A DNA stretch of 64,000 bases, taken from Altererythrobacter epoxidivorans (lineage in GTDB: Bacteria > Pseudomonadota > Alphaproteobacteria > Sphingomonadales > Sphingomonadaceae). The DNA is taken from contig NZ_CP012669.1 of assembly GCF_001281485.1 (NCBI RefSeq), positions 310,001 to 374,000 on the forward strand. Reading direction: 5' to 3'. Shown here piece by piece: positions 18,955 to 26,901 of the stretch. The position numbers and the translations under genes were made by a program. How positions within the stretch are numbered: position 1 is the stretch's first letter; each line of letters starts with the position of its first letter. Below the pieces are notes generated by a model that was not told the DNA's origin, made no database searches, and was given only the letters and a program-made list of their open reading frames with translations.

Positions 18955-19749
18955 TCAACGCCCTTTCCACTTTCCTTCGCGCTTTTCGATGAAGGCGGCC
19001 ATGCCTTCATGCTTGTCCTCGCTTGCAGTCAGGATCTGGAAAATACGGCGTTCGATGATCAGCCCCTGTTCCAGGCTGGTTTCGAAGGCTGCGTTGACCA
19101 TTTCCTTGTTTGCGATCGCGGCCATCGGCGGCTTGCTGGCAATCGTCGCGGCGGTCTTGAGCGTTTCTTCGAGCAGGCTGCCGTGCGGAACGACGCGGGC
19201 GACGAGATTGCTGCGCTCGGCTTCCTCGGCACCCATCATCCGGCCGGTAAGGCACATTTCCATCGCTTTCGATTTGCCGATGGCTTTGGTCAGGCGCTGC
19301 GATCCGCCCATTCCCGGGGCGACGCCGAGGTTGATTTCCGGCTGGCCGAATTTTGCATTCTCGCTGGCGATGATGAAGTCGGCCATCATGGCAAGCTCGC
19401 ACCCGCCGCCCAGCGCAAAGCCATTGACCGCGGCGATCCACGGCTTGCGAGTTTTCCTGACGATCTCGCTCGTCCACGGGCTGAAGAAATCCTCGAGATA
19501 GAAGTCAGCCGCGGCCTTCTCGCTCATTTCCTTGATGTCGGCGCCCGCAGCGAAAGCTTTCTCGCCCGAGCCCGTCAGCACTGCACAGCGCTGGCTCGCA
19601 TCGGCCTGGTATTCGGCAAAAGCCGTGATCAACTCTCCCAGGACTTCCGAATTGAGCGCGTTAAGCGCTTGCGGGCGGTTGAGCGTGATGAGAGTGACGC
19701 CGTCATTGCCACTGGCATTGGTTTCGACGGTGATGTTTTCGTAGCTCAT
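18955..19749 (-). CDS. Enoyl-CoA hydratase
   Basis: A crotonase-fold protein of 264 residues. Signatures are [37 protein letters not shown] and [18 protein letters not shown], with Glu residues in the positions of the two catalytic glutamates of true hydratases. The start at 19749 shares ATGA with the stop of the hydrolase upstream, so it is the last gene of an overlapped operon. In valine breakdown it would hydrate methacrylyl-CoA to 3-hydroxyisobutyryl-CoA. Confidence 0.92.
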   Translation of the reverse strand: MSYENITVETNASGNDGVTLITLNRPQALNALNSEVLGELITAFAEYQADASQRCAVLTGSGEKAFAAGADIKEMSEKAAADFYLEDFFSPWTSEIVRKTRKPWIAAVNGFALGGGCELAMMADFIIASENAKFGQPEINLGVAPGMGGSQRLTKAIGKSKAMEMCLTGRMMGAEEAERSNLVARVVPHGSLLEETLKTAATIASKPPMAAIANKEMVNAAFETSLEQGLIIERRIFQILTASEDKHEGMAAFIEKREGKWKGR

Positions 19750-20792
19750 AGGGGTTTCCATTCCTCGTCTGCGGGAAGCGGGGCAAAGATGCTGTCGAGC
19801 AGTTCCTCGCTCACGTCTTCGGGCGTTGCCGGGTCCCACTTGGGATCGTTCGTCTTGTCGGTGATCACGGCACGAACGCCCTCGGCAAAGTCGGGGCGGG
19901 TCAGCACGCGAGAGGCGATGCGATATTCCATCACCATGTTGTCCGCGAAATCGTCGAATTTCATGCTTTCCGCAAGCTGCCTCAGCGCAACCTTGCACGT
20001 CTGGGGACTCTTCGTGCCGAGCGTATCCCGCTCCTTCACCGCCCACTCGTCATCACTTGCCTCAAGGCTGGCGAGAATGTCCTCGTAACGGTCCGAGGCA
20101 AAGTGCTTCGCAATCTTGTCGGCATTGGCCTCGATCCGGGCCTTGGGCGGAGAACCCGGCATTTCCGCCAGCACGCCGCTGATACGTCCGGGCTTTTCGA
20201 TGATGCGCGACTTCGCTTCGGCGACCATGTCGCTGGGCAGATAGTGTGTCGCGATCCCAGCCCACAGGCATTCGGCCCCATCAAGGCGAGCGCCCGTCAG
20301 CGCAAGGAACTGGCCCAGCCTGCCCCCGAGACGCGAAAGGTGCCATCCACCGCCTACGTCCGGGAACAGTCCGATGCCGGTTTCGGGCATGGCGAAGCGG
20401 GTATTTTCGGTTGCCACACGGAATTTGCAGGGAAGGGCGATCCCGACCCCGCCGCCCATCGTGATGCCATCCATGAAAGCCACGATCGGCTTCGCATAGG
20501 TCATCATCTGGTGATTGAGCTGGTATTCATCGTGGAAGAACTTGCGGCCAGATACGCCGCCATCGTTGAGAGCAGAAATGCGCAGGAATGCAATGTCGCC
20601 GCCTGCACAGAAACCGCGACCTTCGGCATGGTCGAGGATTACCGCTTCGACCTCGTCATCTTCGGCCCATTGGGACAAGGCTGCACTCATCGCGTGGCAC
20701 ATGTCGAGCGTAAGCGCATGAAGCGCCTTGGGCCGGTTGAGCGAGATGTGGCCGACGCGGCCGTGTTTGTGGATCAGGACTTCGTCGGTCAT
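19746..20792 (-). CDS. 3-hydroxyisobutyryl-CoA hydrolase (or short-chain enoyl-CoA hydratase homologue)
   Basis: A protein of 348 residues, the longer crotonase subfamily that includes HIBCH. It shows [52 protein letters not shown] and the [15 protein letters not shown] loop. HIBCH cleaves 3-hydroxyisobutyryl-CoA to free acid. The adjacent acyl-CoA dehydrogenase and enoyl-CoA hydratase give the three consecutive steps of valine degradation. It overlaps both neighbours by ATGA. Confidence 0.9.
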   Translation of the reverse strand: MTDEVLIHKHGRVGHISLNRPKALHALTLDMCHAMSAALSQWAEDDEVEAVILDHAEGRGFCAGGDIAFLRISALNDGGVSGRKFFHDEYQLNHQMMTYAKPIVAFMDGITMGGGVGIALPCKFRVATENTRFAMPETGIGLFPDVGGGWHLSRLGGRLGQFLALTGARLDGAECLWAGIATHYLPSDMVAEAKSRIIEKPGRISGVLAEMPGSPPKARIEANADKIAKHFASDRYEDILASLEASDDEWAVKERDTLGTKSPQTCKVALRQLAESMKFDDFADNMVMEYRIASRVLTRPDFAEGVRAVITDKTNDPKWDPATPEDVSEELLDSIFAPLPADEEWKPL

Positions 20793-21184
20793 GCCGCTTT
20801 CCTATGTTCGATAAGGTCCCAACGGTTGCCGAAGGGATCGGTGAAGACGGCCACCGTGCCATATGCCTCGCTGCGGGGATTTTCCTCGAATGCCACCCCT
20901 CGTGCGCGGAAGCGTTCGTAACACGCGGCGAAATCGTCGGTTTCGAGGAAAAAACCTACACGGCCACCGGTCTGATTGCCGACGACCTTTTCCTGTGCCT
21001 CATCCGCTGCCTTGGCGAGGAGTATGTGCGAACCGTCGGCTGCGGCCACGACGACCCAGCGCTTGCCTTTGCCCATATCCGTATCCTCGACGACTTCGAA
21101 GCCGAGTGCTCCTTCGTAGAAGGCAATCGCCTCGTAGTAATCGGGTACGACCAGTGTAATCATCGACAGCTTGAGCATGTTCAT
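20789..21184 (-). CDS. VOC (glyoxalase/bleomycin resistance) family protein
   Basis: A protein of 131 residues with one vicinal-oxygen-chelate module pair: LSMITLVVPDYYEAIAFYEG at the start and VAVFTDPFGNRWDLIE at the end. The metal-binding His/Glu set of glyoxalase I is only partly visible, so the reaction is unknown. It lies inside the valine operon between the dehydrogenase and the hydrolase, overlapping both by four bases. Confidence 0.83.
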   Translation of the reverse strand: MNMLKLSMITLVVPDYYEAIAFYEGALGFEVVEDTDMGKGKRWVVVAAADGSHILLAKAADEAQEKVVGNQTGGRVGFFLETDDFAACYERFRARGVAFEENPRSEAYGTVAVFTDPFGNRWDLIEHRKAA

Positions 21185-22326
21185 TGGCGCAGCAGGTCGC
21201 GGCCAACGATCATACGCATGACCTGGTTCGTGCCTTCGAGGATCGAGTGTACGCGCAAGTCACGCCAGAAGCGTTCGATCGGGTATTCCCGGAGGTAACC
21301 GTAACCGCCGAACAGCTGGAGCGCGTTGTTGACGACGTTGCTGCCGCTGTCGGTCGCCAGGCGTTTCGCCATGGCGGAAAAGCGCGATTTGTCGGGTGCA
21401 TTCTCGGTAACCTTGCATGCCGCGAGGTAGAGCAATGCACGCGCCGCCTCCAGTTCGGTCGCCATGTCGGCGAGCATGAACTGCGTGTTCTGGAAATCGG
21501 CGATCGGTTGGCCGAATTGCTGGCGCTCTTTCGTATATTTCACCGCTTCGTCAAGGCAGCGCTGCGCACCCCCAAGCGAACAGGCGCCGATATTCAGGCG
21601 TCCACCATCGAGGCCGGCCATGGCAAAGCCGAAACCTTCGCCCTCGGCCCCGACGCGATTGGCGACCGGCACGCGGCAATCCTCGAAGATCAGTTGCGCC
21701 GTCGGCGAGGCGTTCCAGCCAAGCTTCTTCTCGGGCTTGCCGAAGCTGAGGCCGGGGGTGTCCTTCTCGACCACGAGGCAGGTAATGCCCTTCGATTTGT
21801 GGTCGCCGGTACGGACCATCACGACATAGATGTCGTTGAAGCCGCTGCCGCTGATGAACTGCTTCGTTCCGTTGAGCACGTAATGATCGCCGTCGAGCAC
21901 GGCTGTCGTCTTGAGGCCTGCAGCATCGGAGCCCGAGCCCGGTTCCGTCAGGGCATAGCTGGCGAGGTGCTCCATCGTGACGAGCCTGGGCAGGTATCTC
22001 GCCTTGAGATCGTCACTGCCGAAGCGGTCGATCATCCATGCTGCCATGTTGTGGATCGACACATAGGCGCTGGTTGCCGGGCAGCCGTAGGCCATGGCTT
22101 CCATGATCAGCGCGGCCTCGAGCCGGCCGAGCGCGATGCCGCCCGATTCCTCGGACACGTAGATAGCACCGAAGCCGAGTTCGCCTGTTTGCTGGATGAC
22201 GTCGCGCGGGAAATGCGATTTTTCGTCCCACTCGGCTGCGAAAGGGGTGATGTTGTCGGCGGTGAACCGCTGCGCCATTTCCTGGATCGCAAGCTGGTCG
22301 TCGGTAAGCTGGAATTGGGAAGTCAT
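21181..22326 (-). CDS. Acyl-CoA dehydrogenase, probable isobutyryl-CoA dehydrogenase
   Basis: A flavoprotein of 381 residues. Signatures are YALTEPGSGSDAAGLKTTAV, FISGSGFNDIYVVMVRTG, GEGFGFAMAGLDGGRLNIGA and the C-terminal SILEGTNQVMRMIVGRDLL with the catalytic-position Glu of short-chain and branched-chain enzymes. The downstream hydratase and HIBCH suggest isobutyryl-CoA as substrate. The start at 22326 (MTSQFQLTDDQLAIQEMAQR) shares ATGA with the polysaccharide deacetylase stop. Confidence 0.92.
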   Translation of the reverse strand: MTSQFQLTDDQLAIQEMAQRFTADNITPFAAEWDEKSHFPRDVIQQTGELGFGAIYVSEESGGIALGRLEAALIMEAMAYGCPATSAYVSIHNMAAWMIDRFGSDDLKARYLPRLVTMEHLASYALTEPGSGSDAAGLKTTAVLDGDHYVLNGTKQFISGSGFNDIYVVMVRTGDHKSKGITCLVVEKDTPGLSFGKPEKKLGWNASPTAQLIFEDCRVPVANRVGAEGEGFGFAMAGLDGGRLNIGACSLGGAQRCLDEAVKYTKERQQFGQPIADFQNTQFMLADMATELEAARALLYLAACKVTENAPDKSRFSAMAKRLATDSGSNVVNNALQLFGGYGYLREYPIERFWRDLRVHSILEGTNQVMRMIVGRDLLRQ

Positions 22327-23297
22327 TCGGTGTCCAGTTTGGCTTTGATTACGCGTGTCTCGAACAGGTAAGTCATCATACCAGTCGAGATCCAGATGGG
22401 GGATAGTGGAGGCGGCACGTCCTTCTCCCACGCCATCGACCCCGTCAAGGTACCCCATGCATAAGGAACATCGGGCTCTGCAGACGCGATCAGATCGCGA
22501 TATGCTTCGTCGGGGCTGATGATGCGCCAGCCATGCTTGCGCATCTCGGCGACCAGGTCGGGCAGGAACAGCGCGGCGAGATCGGTTTCGTGCAGGAGCA
22601 GGACGTGCGCGGGTGAGCGCCCCAGCGTGTCGCGCGCAAGCTGGTCGTGATACTCGAGCGCGCTCATCTGCGCCGCAATATAAAGCCGACGCAGCTGCTT
22701 CATGTCTATCGGCTTGCCCTGTTCCTGCGCGGCGATTGTCAGGAACTCGAGATGCCAGTCCGAGCCGTCGGCAGTGACGTAGCCATTGGCGAGGCCGCGC
22801 TCCTTCAGCCCTGCACGCACCGCATCGCGCTTCGCTTTGTTGCCAGCGCCTTCGTCGAGATAGGGAAATCGAAACCAGGGCCGATAACCGGCCCGACCGC
22901 GAAGCCAATCTTCTGCGCGGTCAATATCGGCGAGGTAGTCCTCGGCAGTGCTCTTGCTGAGGTGTTGGTGGCTGAAACTGTGATTGGCGATGACATGGCC
23001 TGCCGCAACATAGGCGCTGATATGTGCCTCGCCATCGGCGCCATCGGGCGTGTCCAGTCGGCCCGGATTGATGAAGAACGCGACCTGCCCGACCGAGGCG
23101 TCGCGCAAGGCGGCGAGGATCTTCTCGGTGCGCTCCTGGGGCGTGAAAAAGGCACCCTTCTGGCGCGGGATATCGTCGAAGGTCAGCGCTACGCGCTTGT
23201 CGTCCTGCGGCGATGCGGGGTCCTGCGCGCCTAGGGGCCCGCAGAGGGCCAAGGCGGCCAGCCAGAGCGCCGCTGCCCAACGAAAAATCCTATTCAT
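22323..23297 (-). CDS. Exported polysaccharide deacetylase (NodB fold)
   Basis: A protein of 324 residues with a signal peptide (MNRIFRWAAALWLAALALCG, cleavage near residue 25). Motif 1 is ALTFDDIP with the two aspartates, motif 2 is NHSFSHQHLSKS with the metal-binding histidines, and WFRFPYLDEG matches motif 3. It should remove acyl groups from a cell-envelope polysaccharide or peptidoglycan in the periplasm. Its position, overlapped by ATGA with an acyl-CoA dehydrogenase on one side and a RidA gene on the other, is metabolically unexpected. Confidence 0.88.
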   Translation of the reverse strand: MNRIFRWAAALWLAALALCGPLGAQDPASPQDDKRVALTFDDIPRQKGAFFTPQERTEKILAALRDASVGQVAFFINPGRLDTPDGADGEAHISAYVAAGHVIANHSFSHQHLSKSTAEDYLADIDRAEDWLRGRAGYRPWFRFPYLDEGAGNKAKRDAVRAGLKERGLANGYVTADGSDWHLEFLTIAAQEQGKPIDMKQLRRLYIAAQMSALEYHDQLARDTLGRSPAHVLLLHETDLAALFLPDLVAEMRKHGWRIISPDEAYRDLIASAEPDVPYAWGTLTGSMAWEKDVPPPLSPIWISTGMMTYLFETRVIKAKLDTE

Positions 23298-23680
23298 GCG
23301 AGTATTGCTTCCGCTTCGATTTCGATCTTCCATTCCTTCCGGCAAAGCCACGAAACGCCGACCATAGTGGCAGCCGGTCTTGCCTCGCCGAAGAAGCGCG
23401 CGTGGACTTCGCCGACCGCACCCTGATCGTCGAAATCGGTCAGGAACATTCGCGTGCGAACCACATCGTCGGCACATCCTCCGAGCTGCTCGATCGCACG
23501 AAGGATCAGGGTGAAGCAGCGCTCGGCCTGTTCAGCGACACCCCCTGCCGTCGACGTGCCATCATCCTCTATCGGCCCGGTGCCAGCGACCTTTATGGTG
23601 TCCCCGACCCGGATCGCGCGCGAAAAGCCGAATTGTTCCTCGAACGGTGAACCCGAGAAGGCATGCTTTCGTGCCTGCAT
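23294..23680 (-). CDS. RidA/YjgF family protein
   Basis: A protein of 128 residues with the family pattern (RAIRVGDTIKVAGTGPIEDD, CADDVVRTRMFLTDFDDQ and the C-terminal WKIEIEAEAIL). The substrate-binding Arg of active enamine/imine deaminases is at the conserved VRTR site. The end is degenerate relative to RidA proper (no P-x-x-x-VE-IE cysteine motif), so it may belong to a Rid2-7 subgroup. First gene of the overlapped operon that runs down to the enoyl-CoA hydratase. Confidence 0.88.
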   Translation of the reverse strand: MQARKHAFSGSPFEEQFGFSRAIRVGDTIKVAGTGPIEDDGTSTAGGVAEQAERCFTLILRAIEQLGGCADDVVRTRMFLTDFDDQGAVGEVHARFFGEARPAATMVGVSWLCRKEWKIEIEAEAILA

Positions 23681-23688
23681 GGGACCGA

Positions 23689-23991
23689 TCAGCCGCAGCT
23701 GATCTTCGTGATGGTCATCTCGCGGTCATAGGACACGTTCAAGCGGTCCTTGCGGTAGTCCATCGTGACTGCCGAATCCGGCGGTATCCAGCGCAGCTTT
23801 GCAGCACCTGACTCATTCAGCAGGATCGCGCCGCTTTCAGCCGTCGCCTTGTGCCCGATGTGCCCTTGCAGGCCTGAGGCGTCGCAAACGCCGTCGCCCA
23901 TCACTTGCGGCGGGTCCTGAGGAGTCTCCATGGCAGGGGTTGTACATGCAACTGCCATCGAAGCCATCGACAGGGCGACCAGAATTCGCAT
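23689..23991 (-). CDS. I78-family peptidase inhibitor, lipoprotein
   Basis: A protein of 100 residues with a lipoprotein signal (MRILVALSMASMAVACTTPA, lipid-bearing Cys16). The mature part has CDASGLQGHIGH, the SGAAKLRWIPPDSAVTMDYR core and the closing YDREMTITKISCG, which is the I78 (potato-inhibitor-like, Elastase inhibitor AFLEI) pattern with two cysteines. It probably inhibits serine peptidases in the envelope. Its stop lies eight bases above the RidA start on the same strand. Confidence 0.83.
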   Translation of the reverse strand: MRILVALSMASMAVACTTPAMETPQDPPQVMGDGVCDASGLQGHIGHKATAESGAILLNESGAAKLRWIPPDSAVTMDYRKDRLNVSYDREMTITKISCG

Positions 23992-24075
23992 GGGAATCTC
24001 CTTCTTTGGGTGTGCGAATGCGCGCAGCAATGCGAGATTAGGCGATAAGGGCAGCGTTGTCTCTGGTCGATAGTG

Positions 24076-25098
24076 TCAGGAGCGGGCGGTGCTCGCCCGG
24101 GCGATCAGGTCCACCGGCGCAAGCGACGCTTCTCCGTCGGGTTCTTCTTCCAGAACCCGCGCGATCAGCTGCCTGCCTGCTTCTTCGAGGTCGGGCTTGA
24201 TCGTCGTGAGCGGAGGGCTCGCATGGGCAGTCGCCGCAAGGCCATCGTATCCCACGATCCCGACTGCACCGGGAACGTCGATACCGTGCTGCGTCAATGC
24301 TTCCGAAGCACCGAGAGCGATGAAGTCGCAGGCTGCGAAGATGGAATCGAATTCGGCGCCTGTTTCGATCAGGCGGGCAACGGCATCGCGGCCCTGTTCG
24401 AAACGGTCGTTGGTGCTCACATCGCGCATGATCAGCGCCTCACCGCCGAGCTCACCCAAGGCCTCGCAAAACCCTTCGTAGCGTTCCTGGAATTGCCGCT
24501 GGGTGCATTCGACCGGCCCGATGAAGGCTGGCTTGCGATACCCTTGCGCCCAAAGATGCTGCGCGGCCATGCGGCCTCCGGCGCGGTTGTCCGACCTGAC
24601 CGAGTGCGCTTCTTCATAGGGAAGGCCCCAGCAGATCGAATGATCGTCGCGCTGCAGGATGGGGCGAAAATAGTCCCAAGCCTCTGCGTTTTGCGTCGTC
24701 CCGAGGACGATCATTGCATCGGCATCGCGCTGTTCGACATATCGGCCATAGAATTCATCGGGCGACGACTGGAACGAGACAAGCGTTTCATACCCGCGCG
24801 CCGATGCTGCGCGGCAGACACCGCCCAGGAGCGCATAGGTGAACGGATTGACTTCCTGAGCGCTATCCTCGGCGCGGGTGATAAGGACCACGGCGAGAAC
24901 CCCCGTCTGGCCGCTGCGTAGCCGCGAAGCACGCTTGTCGGGGAGGTAATCGAGCGCTTCTGCCGCGGCCATCACGCGGGCGCGGGTTTGCTCGCTGATA
25001 CGGGTGGAGCCGGTGAACACACGGCTCACGGTCGATTGGCTGACACCCGCTTTTTCCGCGACGTCCCAGGCGGTGCTTTTACGGATTGCGCGGTCCAT
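24076..25098 (-). CDS. LacI-family transcriptional regulator
   Basis: A protein of 340 residues. The N-terminal HTH reads TAWDVAEKAGVSQSTVSRVF followed by the hinge region LDYLPDKRASRLRSGQTG. The remainder is a periplasmic-binding-protein-like ligand domain ending with LEEAGRQLIARVLEEEP. No sugar genes are adjacent, so its effector and targets are unknown. A 15-bp perfect palindrome 45 bases upstream is a likely autoregulatory operator. Confidence 0.93.
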   Translation of the reverse strand: MDRAIRKSTAWDVAEKAGVSQSTVSRVFTGSTRISEQTRARVMAAAEALDYLPDKRASRLRSGQTGVLAVVLITRAEDSAQEVNPFTYALLGGVCRAASARGYETLVSFQSSPDEFYGRYVEQRDADAMIVLGTTQNAEAWDYFRPILQRDDHSICWGLPYEEAHSVRSDNRAGGRMAAQHLWAQGYRKPAFIGPVECTQRQFQERYEGFCEALGELGGEALIMRDVSTNDRFEQGRDAVARLIETGAEFDSIFAACDFIALGASEALTQHGIDVPGAVGIVGYDGLAATAHASPPLTTIKPDLEEAGRQLIARVLEEEPDGEASLAPVDLIARASTARS

Positions 25099-25142
25099 TT
25101 GCGCGAGGCCCCTCTCTCCGCGCCCTTTCCGGGCGCTGTGCC

Positions 25143-25157
25143 GTGCATATTATGCAC
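25143..25157. promoter_or_regulatory. 15-bp perfect palindrome, likely LacI-family operator
   Basis: GTGCATATTATGCAC is symmetric about its central T, with no mismatch. It lies in the gap between the LacI gene (start 25098) and the hemN end (25197), in position to control the LacI promoter. Confidence 0.6.
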
Positions 25158-25196
25158 AAGGCCGCGGAGTGGCAATCTCTGGAGCGGCAGCTTTGC

Positions 25197-26510
25197 TCAG
25201 ATGGCCGAACTGAATCGCCGTTCCGACTGCGCCCTGTAGGGATCGATCAAGGCAGCGATGGTCCGCGCATAGGGCAGGCCGCGCGTCGGAATGGTCAAAT
25301 CGTCTCCGTCGAGCGAAGCGAGGCCGCGAACGGTGAAGGGGCATAATCGCGGCGCGATTTCTGCGCGGATATTGGCGGGAAGCCGGGCGTGCCCGTGGCA
25401 CAGCAGCTTCTCGATCAGTTGTCCCCGCAACCGGTCGTCAGCGCTGCGCAGGACGCCGTGCTTGGCCGTCAACTGCCCCTGCGATGCCATCATCCGGTAT
25501 CGCCCGCTGTTCTTCTCGTTCTGGACGAGCAGGTCGGGAAAGCTGCTGATCGAGGACGATCCGAGGCCTATCAGCACCGGCGCGTCATCGTCGGTAAAGC
25601 CCTGGAAATTGCGGTGCAGCTTACCTTCCATCGCGGCGTGGGCAATTGGATCGCCGCCCGGGCGGGCAAAGTGGTCGAAGCCGACTGGCGTGTAGCCGTG
25701 GGTCGCAAGATAGATGTACCCAAGCTCTGCCATCGCGAACCTTTCTTCCTGATCGGGAAGGGCGGAGGCGTCGATGACCTTCTGGCGCGGCACGATGTGC
25801 GGAACATGGGCGTAACCGAACAGGGCGACGCGATCTGCGCCGAGCACGCGGGTGCGCTGCAGGCTGTCGACCAAGTCTTCGCGCGTCTGGCCGGGGAGGC
25901 CGTACATCAGGTCGAAATTGAGCGAGGATACCCCGGCACCGCGTAGCCGGTCGACGGTATGGACGATCAGGTCTTCGCTCTGCACCCGCCCGATCGCCTG
26001 CTGACAATGCAATGCGAAGGTCTGCACACCCAGGCTTGCACGCTGGATACCCACGCGCCCGATGGTGCGCGCCCATTTATCGGTCATGCCGCGCGGATCG
26101 AGTTCGATCGACCAGACCGGATCCTCGATCGCGAACGCTGTGGTAAGAGCTTCGACGAGCTGTTCGAACTCTTCGGGAGAGATCGCATTGGGACTACCGC
26201 CGCCAAATGCCACGCGCTTGACGCGGGTCTTGCCGCCGACAAGTCCGGCGACCGTATCGATCTCTTTATGCAGGGCGGCGAGATAGCTTTCCAGGCGATG
26301 CCGCCTTCCGGCAGCACCCGTATTACAGCCGCAATAATAGCAGATTTTCTCGCAAAACGGGATGTGGACATAGAGCGAAATGTCGCCGCTCGTTCGCTCC
26401 AGCGCATCGCGATAGACGCCGGGTGGCACCTCGCCGAATTCGGCAGCGGTGGGATAGCTGGTGTAACGCGGAACGGGCGTTGCGAGTAGGTCGGGATGAT
26501 AAGGCCACAT
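25197..26510 (-). CDS. hemN: Oxygen-independent coproporphyrinogen III oxidase
   Basis: A radical-SAM enzyme of 437 residues that decarboxylates coproporphyrinogen III to protoporphyrinogen IX when oxygen is low. The iron-sulfur motif is CEKICYYCGC (C-x3-C-x2-C plus a further Cys), preceded by LYVHIPF. GGGSPNAISPEEF and the NFDLMYGLPGQT segment are typical. The N-terminal HPDLLATPVPRYTSYPTA is that of HemN rather than HemW. Placement next to the cbb3 oxidase operon and a possible FNR-type box at 26546 fits microaerobic expression. Confidence 0.96.
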   Translation of the reverse strand: MWPYHPDLLATPVPRYTSYPTAAEFGEVPPGVYRDALERTSGDISLYVHIPFCEKICYYCGCNTGAAGRRHRLESYLAALHKEIDTVAGLVGGKTRVKRVAFGGGSPNAISPEEFEQLVEALTTAFAIEDPVWSIELDPRGMTDKWARTIGRVGIQRASLGVQTFALHCQQAIGRVQSEDLIVHTVDRLRGAGVSSLNFDLMYGLPGQTREDLVDSLQRTRVLGADRVALFGYAHVPHIVPRQKVIDASALPDQEERFAMAELGYIYLATHGYTPVGFDHFARPGGDPIAHAAMEGKLHRNFQGFTDDDAPVLIGLGSSSISSFPDLLVQNEKNSGRYRMMASQGQLTAKHGVLRSADDRLRGQLIEKLLCHGHARLPANIRAEIAPRLCPFTVRGLASLDGDDLTIPTRGLPYARTIAALIDPYRAQSERRFSSAI

Positions 26511-26530
26511 GCGTAGCCTGATGGATGCGA

Positions 26531-26752
26531 TCAGCCCTTGCGTCTTTGCGCTGAATCAAATTGTTTGCGGCAATTGCCCGCATGACAACCCTTGGTTTCG
26601 CACGGTGCCGGGGCTTCGTCGTCCCGATCGCCAAGCGGAATTTCGATCGATCCGCCATTGCACAGTGCGACCCTCAGCGCATTTTCCGGTGCGGGCAGGG
26701 GACCGGTCAGCACCGGGATCATCGTCGCAATGCCGAAGATGAGGCTCTTCAC
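26531..26752 (-). CDS. Small cysteine-rich exported protein of unknown function
   Basis: A protein of 73 residues from a GTG start that overlaps the ccoS stop (GTGA). It has a hydrophobic N-terminus (MKSLIFGIATMIPVLTGPLP) that could be a signal or anchor, followed by VALCNGGSIEIPLGD and a cluster of cysteines and histidine, CETKGCHAGNCRK. Such a Cys/His set could bind copper or heme or form disulfides. Overlap with the ccoGHIS part of the oxidase operon suggests a role in cbb3 assembly or copper handling, but this is inference; I recognise no family. Confidence 0.68.
   Translation of the reverse strand: MKSLIFGIATMIPVLTGPLPAPENALRVALCNGGSIEIPLGDRDDEAPAPCETKGCHAGNCRKQFDSAQRRKG
26546..26559. 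promoter_or_regulatory. Candidate FNR/FixK-type box upstream of hemN
   Basis: TTGCGCTGAATCAA matches TTGAT-N4-ATCAA in eight of ten positions, with one half site perfect. It lies 36 bases above the hemN start, inside the end of the small cysteine-rich gene. The spacing suits regulation of hemN, but the match is imperfect. Confidence 0.35.
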
Positions 26753-26901
26753 AATTCGTCATCCTCGTCGTCGATCAGGATGCGGTGCGCCGCACCGTCG
26801 AGATCCTCGAACTGGTTGTTCTTCATGGCCCAGAAAAAGGCGCCCAGACCAAGCAGGCCCATGCCGAGCGCGATCGGGATGAGGAAGGTAAGTCCGGTCA
26901 C
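26749..26901 (-). CDS. ccoS: cbb3-type cytochrome oxidase assembly protein CcoS
   Basis: A protein of 50 residues from a GTG start: one membrane helix (TGLTFLIPIALGMGLLGLGA), then the family's FFWAMKNNQFEDLDGAAHRI and an acidic tail. CcoS is needed to insert cofactors (heme and copper) in cbb3 oxidase. Its GTG overlaps the ccoI stop by four bases and its stop overlaps the next GTG. The length equals other CcoS proteins. Confidence 0.93.
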   Translation of the reverse strand: MTGLTFLIPIALGMGLLGLGAFFWAMKNNQFEDLDGAAHRILIDDEDDEL

